Shown here in pieces: positions 16,010 to 24,371 of a DNA stretch of 64,000 bases (its first letter is position 1; every line of letters starts with the position of its first letter). The position numbers and the translations under genes were made by a program. The notes below the pieces were generated by a model. That model did not search any database, was not told where the DNA came from, and saw nothing but the letters and a program-made list of their open reading frames with translations. Source of the stretch: Methanolinea sp. (GTDB taxonomy: Archaea; Halobacteriota; Methanomicrobia; Methanomicrobiales; Methanospirillaceae). The stretch is taken from positions 1 through 64,000 of the forward strand of contig JASFYI010000003.1 in the NCBI GenBank assembly GCA_030055515.1, written 5' to 3'.

Positions 16010-16318
16010 TCACCCAAGGGACCGCTCGAACCGGATCGCGGCCTCGCTCCCCTTCATGCAGAAGTCCTTTCCCGAGAGGCCGAGCTCCCCGTAAAGGGGG
16101 CAGGAGGGGCAGGTGCAGTGCCGGTCCTCCCGGATGCACGCGTTGCTCATCCCGAGGATGCAGAAGAGGAGTTCGCCGTTTTGCCGCGCGCAGTCGTTGT
16201 AGCTTGGGCACTGCGGGCACGCGCAGGAGCCCTTCCAGCGGTCGTAGATCCCCCACCGCTCCTCCTTCCTCCGGGCCTTGAGATCGAGGAGGAGGCGGGT
16301 GAATGCATCGGGTTGCAC
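16010..16318 (-). CDS. Cysteine-rich DUF2769-type protein
   Basis: About 102 residues from the GTG at 16318. The Cys pattern CACPQCPSYNDC, ELLFCILGMSNAC, CTCPSCPLYGELGL and DFCMKG matches the methanogen family DUF2769, probably metal-binding, function unknown. A TATA box at 16341-16349 lies about 25-30 bp before the GTG and inside the longer frame that would start at ATG 16375, so I prefer the GTG and a leaderless transcript. Confidence 0.72.
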   Translation of the reverse strand: MQPDAFTRLLLDLKARRKEERWGIYDRWKGSCACPQCPSYNDCARQNGELLFCILGMSNACIREDRHCTCPSCPLYGELGLSGKDFCMKGSEAAIRFERSLG

Positions 16319-16340
16319 GCGGGAGATGTGGATGGGAGGG

Positions 16341-16349
16341 ATATTATAC
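16341..16349 (-). promoter_or_regulatory. TATA box for the DUF2769 gene
   Basis: Minus strand reads GTATAATAT, placed for transcription to begin at or near the GTG at 16318. Confidence 0.5.
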
Positions 16350-16400
16350 GGTTCGGGTCGCCGCGGGCGGTGCACTCAGTTCACGGCGCGGCGCGGTCAG

Positions 16401-16408
16401 ATTTATCA
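16401..16408 (+). promoter_or_regulatory. TATA box for the potassium channel gene
   Basis: ATTTATCA lies 27-34 bp before the ATG at 16435. No Shine-Dalgarno site follows, so a leaderless message is expected. Confidence 0.5.
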
Positions 16409-16434
16409 CCGGTTTCCCACAGAAACATTACCCG

Positions 16435-17256
16435 ATGGACAGGTTCACGCGCCGCATCCTCGCGTACTCGTTCGTTTTTGCGCTCGTCATGGGCGCGGGC
16501 ATCGCCGGGTTCTCCCTCCTCGAGGGATTCTCCCCGTTTGACTCCCTCTACCTCACCGTCGTGACGGTCGCGACCGTCGGGTACGGTGACCTCCACCCCG
16601 TCACCCCGGCGGGCAAGGCCCTCGCGATCGCGGTCATCGTGGGGGGCGTCGGGTGCTTCGTCGGGCTCGTCGCGAATGCCGTCGAGCACCTCGTCCAGCG
16701 GCACGACGCGGCGCGGCGGAAGCGGAAGAACCACCACCTTTCCGGGTTGTTCTTCTCCCGGGTCGGGACGACCCTCCTCTCCACGCTCTCGCGGTGCGAT
16801 CCCCGCAGGGAGGACCTCGCCGGGATCCTCTCCGATCCCAAAAGCTTCGATCCTTCGAACCTGCGCGGGGTCCTCTCGGGCATCGGGGCGCGGGAGTTCG
16901 CGCTCGACGCGCGGGCGTGCGACCTTTCCGCCCTCCGGGACTTCCTCGCCGGGAACCTCGACTTCCTCTCCCTCCTCTCGCAGAACCCGGACCTCGACGA
17001 GCACGCGCAGTTCCCCGAGCTCCTCCTTTCACTCATCCACCTCTGGCAGGAACTCTCGCTCCGCGGGGACCTCCGCGGCCTCCCGGACGCTGACTACGCC
17101 CACCTCTCCGGGGACCTCGCGCGGGTCTACAGGCTGCTCGTCCTCGAGTGGGCCGTGCATGTCGGGTTCCTGAAGGGGGCGTACCCCTACCTGTACTCGC
17201 TCGCGCTCCGGGCAAACCCCTTCGACGCCGCCGCGTCCGTTGTCGTCAGGGAGTAG
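16435..17256 (+). CDS. Two-helix potassium channel with a novel-looking cytoplasmic domain
   Basis: 273 residues. A first membrane helix (AYSFVFALVMGAGIAGF), pore loop with the K+ selectivity filter TVATVGYGD near residue 49, and a second helix (ALAIAVIVGGVGCFVGLVANAV) make the minimal KcsA-like pore, which works as a tetramer. The cytoplasmic part of about 190 residues has no Rossmann RCK motif (no GxGxxG) and is alpha-helical and Leu-rich, so gating must differ from TrkA-type channels. A TATA box lies about 30 bp upstream. Confidence 0.82.
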   Translation: MDRFTRRILAYSFVFALVMGAGIAGFSLLEGFSPFDSLYLTVVTVATVGYGDLHPVTPAGKALAIAVIVGGVGCFVGLVANAVEHLVQRHDAARRKRKNHHLSGLFFSRVGTTLLSTLSRCDPRREDLAGILSDPKSFDPSNLRGVLSGIGAREFALDARACDLSALRDFLAGNLDFLSLLSQNPDLDEHAQFPELLLSLIHLWQELSLRGDLRGLPDADYAHLSGDLARVYRLLVLEWAVHVGFLKGAYPYLYSLALRANPFDAAASVVVRE

Positions 17257-17328
17257 CGCGGGGGAGGGCCGGCAATCACCCCCTTTCCCCTCTCGGGGGG
17301 AGTACCCCGGTGCGAAGGGAGATACGGG

Positions 17329-18687
17329 ATGCCCGCCAACACGTGGGGTAGGAAAGACTCCATGAAGACACTCTCTTTTGCCGACCTTGCCCTGCCCGAC
17401 CCGATCGCCCGCGCCGTCCGCGACCTCGGTTTCGAGGAGCCGACGCCCATCCAGGCCCTCGCCATCCCGGCCATCAGGGAGGGGCGCGACGTCGTGGGCC
17501 AGGCGCACACGGGGACCGGGAAGACCGCGGCGTTCGGGATCCCCCTCCTCGAGGGGATCGACCCGTCCCGCCCCGTTGTCCAGGCGCTCGTCCTCTGCCC
17601 GACGCGCGAGCTCGCAATCCAGGTCTCCGAGGAACTCCAGAAGCTCTCGAAGTACATGGGCGGGGTCTCGGTCCTCCCGGTGTACGGCGGCCAGCCCATC
17701 GAGAGGCAGGTCCCCGCGCTGCGCAGGGGCGTCCACGTCGCGATCGCGACGCCCGGGCGGCTCCTCGACCACCTCTCCCGCCGCACGGTCGACCTCTCGG
17801 CCACGAGGATGGTCGTCCTCGACGAGGCGGACGAGATGCTCGACATGGGGTTTGCAGAGGACATCGCGAGGATCTTCTCCCGCCTCCCGAAAGAGAGGCA
17901 GAACGTCCTCTTCTCCGCGACGATGTCCGACGAGATCCTCGCGCTCTCGCGGGAGTTCCTGAGAGACCCCCTGGTGGTCAGGGTCGTCCACGGCGAGCTC
18001 TCCGTCCCGGGGATCGAGCAGCGGTACTTCGAGGTCCGCGAGTCCGAGAAGGTCGACGTCCTCTCCCGCCTCCTCGACTACTACGACCCCGACCTCGCCC
18101 TCGTCTTCTGCAACACCAAGCGGCGCGTGGAGGATGTCGCGTCACGCCTGCAGGCCCGGGGGTACTTGACCGAGGCGCTCCACGGCGACATGGACCAGAA
18201 GGAGCGCGAGCGCGTGATGGCCCGGTTCCGTGCCGGCGCGACCGGGATCCTCGTCGCGACCGACGTCGCCGCGCGGGGGATAGACGTTGAGAACATCGGG
18301 ATCGTCTTCAACTACGACGTCCCCCAGGACCCCGAGTACTACGTCCACAGGGTCGGGCGGACGGGCAGGGCGGGGAGGGAGGGCAAGGCCTTCACCTTCG
18401 TCTCGGGCAAGGAGATGTGGAAGCTGCGCGAGATCCAGAAGTACGCGAGGATACGCATCGCCCGGCACGCCGTCCCGAAGGACGCCGACCTCGAGGAGCG
18501 CCGGTTCCTCCAGCTCACCGGGAAGGTGCGGGAGGCAATCGCGCGCGGGGGGCTTGAGCCGTTCGTCGCGCGGGTCGAGCAGATGATGGGCGAAGACCAC
18601 ACGTCGCTCGAGGTCGCGGCGGCCCTCCTCTCGATGCAGTGCAGGGGGACCGGGAGCACGGGGGGGCAGGGGGGCAGGGAGAGGTGA
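17329..18687 (+). CDS. DEAD-box ATP-dependent RNA helicase
   Basis: 452 residues with all the superfamily 2 motifs: Q-motif FEEPTPIQALAIP, motif I AHTGTGKT (residues 59-66), Ia PTRELA, II DEAD, III SAT, V ATDVAARGIDV and VI HRVGRTGRAG. It unwinds short RNA duplexes in ribosome assembly or mRNA turnover. A C-terminal extension of about 90 residues ends in Gly/Arg-rich sequence that may bind RNA. ATG at 17329 is preceded by GGGAG. ATG at 17362 (MKTLSF) is a possible shorter start. Confidence 0.92.
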   Translation: MPANTWGRKDSMKTLSFADLALPDPIARAVRDLGFEEPTPIQALAIPAIREGRDVVGQAHTGTGKTAAFGIPLLEGIDPSRPVVQALVLCPTRELAIQVSEELQKLSKYMGGVSVLPVYGGQPIERQVPALRRGVHVAIATPGRLLDHLSRRTVDLSATRMVVLDEADEMLDMGFAEDIARIFSRLPKERQNVLFSATMSDEILALSREFLRDPLVVRVVHGELSVPGIEQRYFEVRESEKVDVLSRLLDYYDPDLALVFCNTKRRVEDVASRLQARGYLTEALHGDMDQKERERVMARFRAGATGILVATDVAARGIDVENIGIVFNYDVPQDPEYYVHRVGRTGRAGREGKAFTFVSGKEMWKLREIQKYARIRIARHAVPKDADLEERRFLQLTGKVREAIARGGLEPFVARVEQMMGEDHTSLEVAAALLSMQCRGTGSTGGQGGRER

Positions 18688-18817
18688 GGGGGGGGAGAAT
18701 CCTCCCCTCCTTTTGGTGCGATTCGGCAATCCGGACCGGCAATCATTAAATTCTCCCGTCGCCAACCAGTTTTTGGGAAACAGAAGGGCACAATGGATTT
18801 CCCCCTGTCTCGCGGCC

Positions 18818-20485
18818 ATGATCTCGGTTCTCCTCGTGCACGACAACTCTGACCTCATCGAGAGCACGCGGGCGTTCCTCGAGCGAAGGGGGGACGTCAG
18901 GGTCGACGTGGTCCACTCCGGAAAGCAGGCGCTCGAGAGGGCGAGGAGCCGGAAGTACGACGTGATCGTCTCGTACCACCGCATCCCGGACGTCGACGGA
19001 ATCGAGTTCGTCGCCGACATGACCGGGATCGAGCTCCACAGGGAACTCCGGGCCCACAACGTCTCTGTCCCCTTCATCCTGTACGCCCGGGAGGGCCGGG
19101 ACACGCTGATCGTCTCGGACGTGAACGCCGCCGCCGAGGTCAGGGTCCGGCACGGGCCCTCGCCGCCGCCCGTCACGGAGCTCCGGGACATGATCTACCA
19201 GGCCGTCCTGCGCAGGAAGGCCGAGCGGGACCAGGTGATCAGGGCCGACCTCCTCTCCGCGATCCTCTCCGCGACACCCCTCTGGCTCTCCATGGTCGTA
19301 AACGGGAAGGTGGAGTGGGTGAACACCACGATGGCCCGGGCGCTCGGCGCGGATGCTCCCTCCCTGAAGGGCAGGAACGTCGCGGACCTCTTCCCGGGGA
19401 AGGAGGAGTGCGCCCGGGCGTTCCGCGAGTTCTCGCTCCGCGTGGACGAGCAGGGCTGGGGCCACGCCGAGTGCGAGCTCCGGAAGGCGGACGGCACCCT
19501 TGTCCCCGTCCACCTCCGGATCCGGCAGGTGGACCCGCAGGACCCTTCCCGCGGCCACGTCCTCGTCGCAGAGGACCTCACCGAGAAGAAGAGGCTGCTC
19601 GAGACGATCAGGGAGCAGGAGATCCGGTACCGCGACTTCCTCTCCAGCGCGCAGAGCCTCATCGTGAAGCTCGACTCGGAGGGCGCGATCACGTTCTTCA
19701 ACCCCCACGCCCAGGCCTTCTTCGGCTACTCGGAGGCCGAGATCCTCGGCAAGAAGCTCTCCGAGACGCTCGTCCACCCCGACCTCCGGAAGGACGCGCC
19801 TGACTTCGCCCGCGACACGCGGCTCGTCCACGAGGGGCACGGCCTCTCCATCACGGAGATGGTCCGCCGGTCGGGAGAGCCCGTCTGGGTGGCGTGGTCG
19901 CTCTCCCCCGTCCGCGACGCGGACGGCAGGCTCGCCGAGGTCGTCTGCATCGGCCACGACATCACCGACCACTCGCACGGGGGCCGCCCCCGCTTCAGCA
20001 CGGCCGCGTGGCGCGACGCGGTCATCGCGGGGACGGACGTCCGGGACGAGGTCTTCGACTCGGTCCTCCATATCTGTCTTGAGATCGCGCGGGAGGGGCG
20101 CGAGGGGAAGAAGCTCGGGACGGCGTTCGTGGTGGGGGACGCGGACGCCGTCCTCGAGAGGTCGCGCCAGCTGATCCTCAACCCCTTACAGGGGCACCCG
20201 CCTGGCGAACGGATGGTCACGAATCCCGGGATCAAGGAGAATATCAAGGAGTTCGCGCAGCTCGACGGCGCGTTCGTCGTGAGGGGCGACGGGCAGATCG
20301 AGGCCGCGGGGCGATACATCACGGTCGACACGAGCCGGGCGGGCCTCCCGAAGGGATACGGGACGCGCCACTCCTCGATCGCGGCGATCACCCTCGAGAC
20401 GAAGGCAATCGGGATCGTCCTCTCCCAGAGCGGCGGCAAGATATCGATATTCAAGAACGGGCGGATCGTCCAGGAGATAAGCTAG
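18818..20485 (+). CDS. Sensor protein: degenerate receiver, two PAS domains, diadenylate cyclase domain
   Basis: 555 residues. Residues 1-115 form a receiver-like fold (MISVLLVHDN), but the phosphoacceptor position reads VIVSYHRIP with Tyr instead of Asp. Two PAS domains follow (about 145-265 and 268-390). The last 150 residues match the DAC/DisA_N domain: LDGAFVV near 483 and GTRHSSIAAIT near 517, the two nucleotide-binding motifs, then GIVLSQSGGKISIF. It should make c-di-AMP from two ATP, with the PAS domains as input. The second motif reads RHS instead of RHR. ATG at 18818 is chosen over an upstream in-frame ATG at 18713. A TATA-like word lies near 18742. Confidence 0.85.
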   Translation: MISVLLVHDNSDLIESTRAFLERRGDVRVDVVHSGKQALERARSRKYDVIVSYHRIPDVDGIEFVADMTGIELHRELRAHNVSVPFILYAREGRDTLIVSDVNAAAEVRVRHGPSPPPVTELRDMIYQAVLRRKAERDQVIRADLLSAILSATPLWLSMVVNGKVEWVNTTMARALGADAPSLKGRNVADLFPGKEECARAFREFSLRVDEQGWGHAECELRKADGTLVPVHLRIRQVDPQDPSRGHVLVAEDLTEKKRLLETIREQEIRYRDFLSSAQSLIVKLDSEGAITFFNPHAQAFFGYSEAEILGKKLSETLVHPDLRKDAPDFARDTRLVHEGHGLSITEMVRRSGEPVWVAWSLSPVRDADGRLAEVVCIGHDITDHSHGGRPRFSTAAWRDAVIAGTDVRDEVFDSVLHICLEIAREGREGKKLGTAFVVGDADAVLERSRQLILNPLQGHPPGERMVTNPGIKENIKEFAQLDGAFVVRGDGQIEAAGRYITVDTSRAGLPKGYGTRHSSIAAITLETKAIGIVLSQSGGKISIFKNGRIVQEIS

Positions 20486-21516
20486 GGACCTTTCGCCTGC
20501 CCGGCGGCGGGCTTCCCCGCCCTCCGCCACAGCCCCCGCGGCATCCGGATCTCGAAGCGGGCGCCCTTCCCCTCCTCCCCGCACTCGCGGATGGTCCCGC
20601 CGCAGATATCCACGATCTCGCGGGCGAGCCAGAGGCTGTATCCTGCGCCGCGGCCGTGCCCGCGCTCAAAGAGCACCTTCTTCTCCCCCGGCGGGATCCC
20701 GGGGCCGTCGTCCTCGACCACGACGACGAGGTCTCCCCCCTCCTCGGCCGCGGAGATTGTGACCCGCGAGAGCCCGCGCGCGTGGTCGACCGCGTTCCCG
20801 ATGAGGGTGGAAAAGACCGTCGAGAGGAGGGGGCTCGAGTAGACCTCGAAGTCGCCGCAGTCGACCTCGATCCTGACGCCGCGGGGGATCGCCTGCACCT
20901 CCTGCGGGGTGATGAGCGCCGCGAGGGGGACCCACGCGGGGTCCTGCGTCGCGAGGTCCTGGAACTTCCGCGTGAACTCGATGATGGACTGGATCGACCT
21001 CCCCGCGGCGATCTCCCTCCCGATGAAGTCCCTGAGCTGGGGGTCTTCGCAGAGGTCTTCCGAGTACTGGAGGAACCCGATCAGGATCGTGAGCTGGTTG
21101 AGGATGTCGTGCCGGATCGCGGCGAGGAGCTCGCGCAGCTTCCTGCGGGAGACGTTCCGGACGAGGAGCTCGAGGAGGGGGTCTTCCTCGCCGCAGACGT
21201 GCGCCGCGAGGACGACGGCGGCCGGTTCCCCGCCCCCCGGGGGGACGAGCGGGATCGCCTCGCAGGGGAACTCCACGGACTGCTCCCCCGCGACCCTCGC
21301 GGAGACCGCGGTCCTCGCGGTCCTCCCCGTCCTGAACGCCTCCCCCGCGATCCCGAGGACCGCGTCGGGGAGAGAGGGGGCTCCATCCCCGCCTCCAAAG
21401 ACCCGCAGGGCCGCGCTGTTCGCGTAGAGAATCCTTCCCCCCTTCCCCGCGATGCAGACCGGGAACGGGAGGGCACCGAGCGCCTCGCGGAAAATTCCGT
21501 CCTCTAACCCTTCCAT
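20482..21516 (-). CDS. PAS-containing sensor histidine kinase
   Basis: 344 residues. A PAS-like input domain (about 8-110) is followed by the phospho-acceptor helix AAIRHDILNQLTILIGF, the HD-x-LNQL form common in methanogen kinases, and an HATPase domain with N-box NAVDHA, G1 DDGPGIP and G2 GRGAGYSL. It autophosphorylates and should pass phosphate to a receiver encoded elsewhere. It is soluble, with no membrane helices. It converges with the diadenylate cyclase gene, and the two stop codons share the tetranucleotide CTAG at 20482-20485. Confidence 0.87.
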   Translation of the reverse strand: MEGLEDGIFREALGALPFPVCIAGKGGRILYANSAALRVFGGGDGAPSLPDAVLGIAGEAFRTGRTARTAVSARVAGEQSVEFPCEAIPLVPPGGGEPAAVVLAAHVCGEEDPLLELLVRNVSRRKLRELLAAIRHDILNQLTILIGFLQYSEDLCEDPQLRDFIGREIAAGRSIQSIIEFTRKFQDLATQDPAWVPLAALITPQEVQAIPRGVRIEVDCGDFEVYSSPLLSTVFSTLIGNAVDHARGLSRVTISAAEEGGDLVVVVEDDGPGIPPGEKKVLFERGHGRGAGYSLWLAREIVDICGGTIRECGEEGKGARFEIRMPRGLWRRAGKPAAGQAKGP

Positions 21517-21577
21517 TCTGCCCTTCCACTCCCCCGCGATCCTCGACAGCAGGTGAATGTGCGTGTGCCCTCCACCC

Positions 21578-22411
21578 TCAAGAATGTAGCGGGTTTTCCC
21601 CCCCGCGCAGAACCACCCCCTCCCGCCACGCGGACGGGGAGAGGACGTGCATCCCGGACGGCGCCCGGACGGCGTTTCCCGCGAGGACGTCCATGAACTC
21701 CTTTGCCCCCGAGAAAGCCTCCACGACCGTGTACCCCCTCGCGAGGAACGCGCAGAGTGCCGCGGAGAAACAGCACCCCGCCCCGTGGATCGCGTATGGG
21801 TACCGGCGGGTCGAGATCGCCCACTCCCTGTCCGGGCCGACGAGGATGTCGGTCGCCTCCTCGCCGGGGAGGTGCCCCCCCTTGATAACCACGTACTCCG
21901 GGCCGAGCGAGAGGATCCTCCTCGCGGCGCGGATCGCGCCCGTGACGTCGCGCACGGGCGAGATCCCCGAGAGGACCTCGGCCTCGTGGACGTTCGGCGT
22001 CACGATCGTTGCCCGAGGGAGGAGTTCAGAGACGAGGGCGTCGAGGGCATCCGCGGGGAGCAGGGTGTGCCCGCTCGTCGAGACCATGACGGGGTCGAGG
22101 ACGAGGGGGACCCCATCCGGGATCTCCCGGGCGATCGCCCCGATCGACCCGCTCTCCCCCGGCATCCCGGTCTTCACCGCACGGATGGAAAACTCCGCGC
22201 GGAGCGTCGCGATCTGGAGCGCGACCACTCCCGGCGGGACGAAGTGGATCCCGGCCACTCCCCGCGTGTTCTGGGCCGTGACCGCAGTCACGACCGAGAG
22301 GCCGTGGACGCCGAGGGCGGCAAAGACGCCGAGGTCGGCCTGCAGGCCCGCGCCGCCCGACGGGTCGGACCCGGCGATCGTGCACGCGCACGGCGGGATC
22401 TCCCTTTCCAT
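21578..22411 (-). CDS. thiD: Hydroxymethylpyrimidine (phosphate) kinase ThiD
   Basis: 277 residues of the ribokinase fold: CTIAGSDPSGGAGLQADL at the start, VKTGMPG, VLDPVMVSTSGH, TPNVHEAEVLSG and the anion-hole region HGAGCCFSAAL. It phosphorylates HMP and HMP-P to HMP-PP in thiamin synthesis. ThiC, which makes HMP-P, is in the same window at 53.3 kb. The ATG at 22411 fits a TATA box at 22436-22442. Archaeal ThiD is often fused to ThiN; here it is not. Confidence 0.93.
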   Translation of the reverse strand: MEREIPPCACTIAGSDPSGGAGLQADLGVFAALGVHGLSVVTAVTAQNTRGVAGIHFVPPGVVALQIATLRAEFSIRAVKTGMPGESGSIGAIAREIPDGVPLVLDPVMVSTSGHTLLPADALDALVSELLPRATIVTPNVHEAEVLSGISPVRDVTGAIRAARRILSLGPEYVVIKGGHLPGEEATDILVGPDREWAISTRRYPYAIHGAGCCFSAALCAFLARGYTVVEAFSGAKEFMDVLAGNAVRAPSGMHVLSPSAWREGVVLRGGENPLHS

Positions 22412-22435
22412 GCGATCGGGATGGGACACCCCCTG

Positions 22436-22442
22436 CTTTATA
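22436..22442 (-). promoter_or_regulatory. thiD: TATA box for thiD
   Basis: Minus strand reads GGTATAAAG 25-31 bp before the ATG at 22411, predicting a leaderless or near-leaderless message. Confidence 0.55.
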
Positions 22443-22527
22443 CCTTCGCGGGGTGCTCCCCCGGGAGATTTTAATGGGTCCCGGAAGATCACACACTGAG
22501 GGGAGAAGGCGCGGGACGCGGGGGCAC

Positions 22528-23538
22528 ATGGCGAGGGCGGAACAGTCCGGGAAGGAGGGAGCGGGGGATCGCGTGGGAGGGAGTCTTTCCGGCAGCACGG
22601 GGAGTACGGTGGACACCGCGGGAGACCTCGTGCGGCAGGGGATCCTCGCATCGCGGAAGGGAAACCACGAGGAGGCACTGGAGCTCTTCCGGCGGGCACT
22701 CGGGCAAGACCCCCTCTTCGTCCCCGCGTGGGTCGCGTCGGGTTTTGCGCTCGGGAAGCTCGGGAGGTACCGCGAGGAGATCAAGGCGTGCGACCACGCG
22801 CTCGCGCTCGACCCGGGGAACGTGGAGGCGTGGCTCAACAGGGGGTTTGCGCTCGGGAAACTCGGGAGGTACTCGGAGAAACTCGTCTGCTGCGAGAGGG
22901 CGATCGCGCTCGATCCCAAGAACGCCCGCGCGTGGAACGCGAAGGGGCACGTGCTCGGGGAGATGGGGCGCTTTGAGGAGGAGCTCGAGTGCACGACGGT
23001 CGCAACGACCCTCCGCCCGCGGTACGTGGGGGCGTGGGTGAACCGCGGCTACGCCCTCCTCAAGCTCCGCCGGTGGGACGAGGCGATCTCCTGTTTCTCG
23101 CGGGCCCTCTCCCTCTCGCCCGGTTTCCACTCGGCCTTGATCCTCAAGGGCATCGCGCTCTGCGGGCAGGGGAAGTACCGCGAGGCGGCCTCCTGCTTCG
23201 CACGCGCCGAGGAGACCCGGCCGATCGAGGGGCCGCGGAATCTCTACTGGAAGGGCCTTGCCCTCTCCCGCACGGGGCAGCGCAGGGAGGCGGTCCGGAT
23301 CCTCGAGTCCGTCGTCGCGCAGGACCCGCGCCACGCGGACGCGTGGATCGAGCTCTCGAACTGCTACTTCCTCTCCGGCGAGATCGAGGATTCGGTCCGG
23401 TGCTTCATGGTCGCCTACGACCTCGACCGGGAATCGATAAGGGACTGCCTCTCCCGGGCGGTCACGCTGCTGCGCGAGGGGAGGAGGGAGGAGGGCCTGC
23501 GTGCCCTCTCCGAGGCGCTCGGGATCCTCGTCCGCTGA
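22528..23538 (+). CDS. Tetratricopeptide-repeat protein
   Basis: 336 residues. After a low-complexity Gly/Ser start, eight or so TPR units run from about residue 35 to the end, with phrases such as ALELFRRALGQDP, GNVEAWLNRGFALGKLGRY and DEAISCFSRALSLSP. TPR superhelices hold protein complexes together; the partner is not evident. There is no signal peptide. The ATG at 22528 is one of three in-frame choices (22453, 22474). The first two lie at or before the probable promoter TTTTAATG (22469-22477). Divergent from thiD. Confidence 0.8.
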   Translation: MARAEQSGKEGAGDRVGGSLSGSTGSTVDTAGDLVRQGILASRKGNHEEALELFRRALGQDPLFVPAWVASGFALGKLGRYREEIKACDHALALDPGNVEAWLNRGFALGKLGRYSEKLVCCERAIALDPKNARAWNAKGHVLGEMGRFEEELECTTVATTLRPRYVGAWVNRGYALLKLRRWDEAISCFSRALSLSPGFHSALILKGIALCGQGKYREAASCFARAEETRPIEGPRNLYWKGLALSRTGQRREAVRILESVVAQDPRHADAWIELSNCYFLSGEIEDSVRCFMVAYDLDRESIRDCLSRAVTLLREGRREEGLRALSEALGILVR

Positions 23539-23851
23539 TGGCCGGGCGGGCCGCCCCCTGGCGCCGGAGGCCACCCCCACTCCCGCGAAATACCCCGTAA
23601 TCGGCCTGCACCGGGCGATCGAGAGTTCCCGAGCGCATGGTTTATGTGGTGGGGTTACAAATAGGAAAGGCAGTTGCCCTGGACCGGGTCAGCCAGAGGT
23701 CTGTTCGAGAGCCGCCCCCGGCATCCTCTCCAGGCGTGCGGTGACTAGAAATGGTACCGTCATGCGGACCAGTCTCACTACAGCACGGAGGACAGAAGGA
23801 TAAGATCTCTTCCCGCCCACACCGGGGTAAAAGAACGCGCACACCACGACC
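23539..23851. other. 313-bp gap without a protein gene; possible structured RNA
   Basis: No convincing protein gene. A TTTATG box near 23640 and a hairpin at 23734-23765 (GCGTG pairs with CATGC, CGGT with ACCG, one bulged base) suggest a small transcript. An ACA lies 14 bases after the stem (23780-23782), reminiscent of archaeal H/ACA guides, but the outer stem is not convincing. A 63-codon minus-strand frame at 23689-23880 overlaps the next gene start and is rejected. Confidence 0.3.
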
Positions 23852-24310
23852 ATGACGTACAGGACCCATGCTGCCCACACGACCTGTCCGGGTTGCCAGG
23901 AAGAAGTCTACCTCGACGAGCTCGTGAAGGGCCGATGCCCGCTCTGCGGCTGCACCCTTGAAGACCTCGAGGAGATCGAGGAAGACGTCGAGGACATGGG
24001 GGAGCGCGCGGACTTCCCGTGGCTCGTCTTCAACTACTTCCTCTTCAAGATGCTCACCGACATGGGCGCAAGCCCCCTCAAGGTGATGCAGCTCGTCTCC
24101 ACGTACGAGGAGGCGTGCCTCCGCGAGGGGCACGACCACGTCGACACGCGGTTCGAGCTCGAGCTCGAGCCCGGGAAGATCGAGAGGTACCTCCCCCACA
24201 GGTGCGACCGTTGCGGGAGGATATTCCTCGGGCAGGGGAGGAAGATCCTCTCGGGCGACCTCTCCGCCCCGGGCTTCCGCGTCTCCTTCCGCTGCAACTC
24301 GTGCAGGTGA
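23852..24310 (+). CDS. Two-zinc-ribbon protein of unknown function
   Basis: 152 residues. The N-terminal ribbon CPGCQEEVY...CPLCGC is followed by a very acidic helix (LEEIEEDVEDMGER), a helical middle part, and a C-terminal ribbon CDRCGRIFLGQGRK...CNSC. No catalytic motif is visible. Zinc ribbons at both ends around an acidic helix suggest a nucleic-acid- or protein-binding adaptor. No family name recognised. It is convergent with proS. Confidence 0.7.
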   Translation: MTYRTHAAHTTCPGCQEEVYLDELVKGRCPLCGCTLEDLEEIEEDVEDMGERADFPWLVFNYFLFKMLTDMGASPLKVMQLVSTYEEACLREGHDHVDTRFELELEPGKIERYLPHRCDRCGRIFLGQGRKILSGDLSAPGFRVSFRCNSCR

Positions 24311-24371
24311 GAGCGCGCGGGGGTGTCTCCCGTGGGTGTACCCCGCGGATTTCCCCCAATTTTCCCCTGTA

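Noticed and set aside
23689-23880. 63-codon minus-strand frame with a hydrophobic start
   Set aside because: It overlaps the start of the zinc-ribbon gene, has no promoter or ribosome site, and only its first 20 residues look membrane-like by chance.
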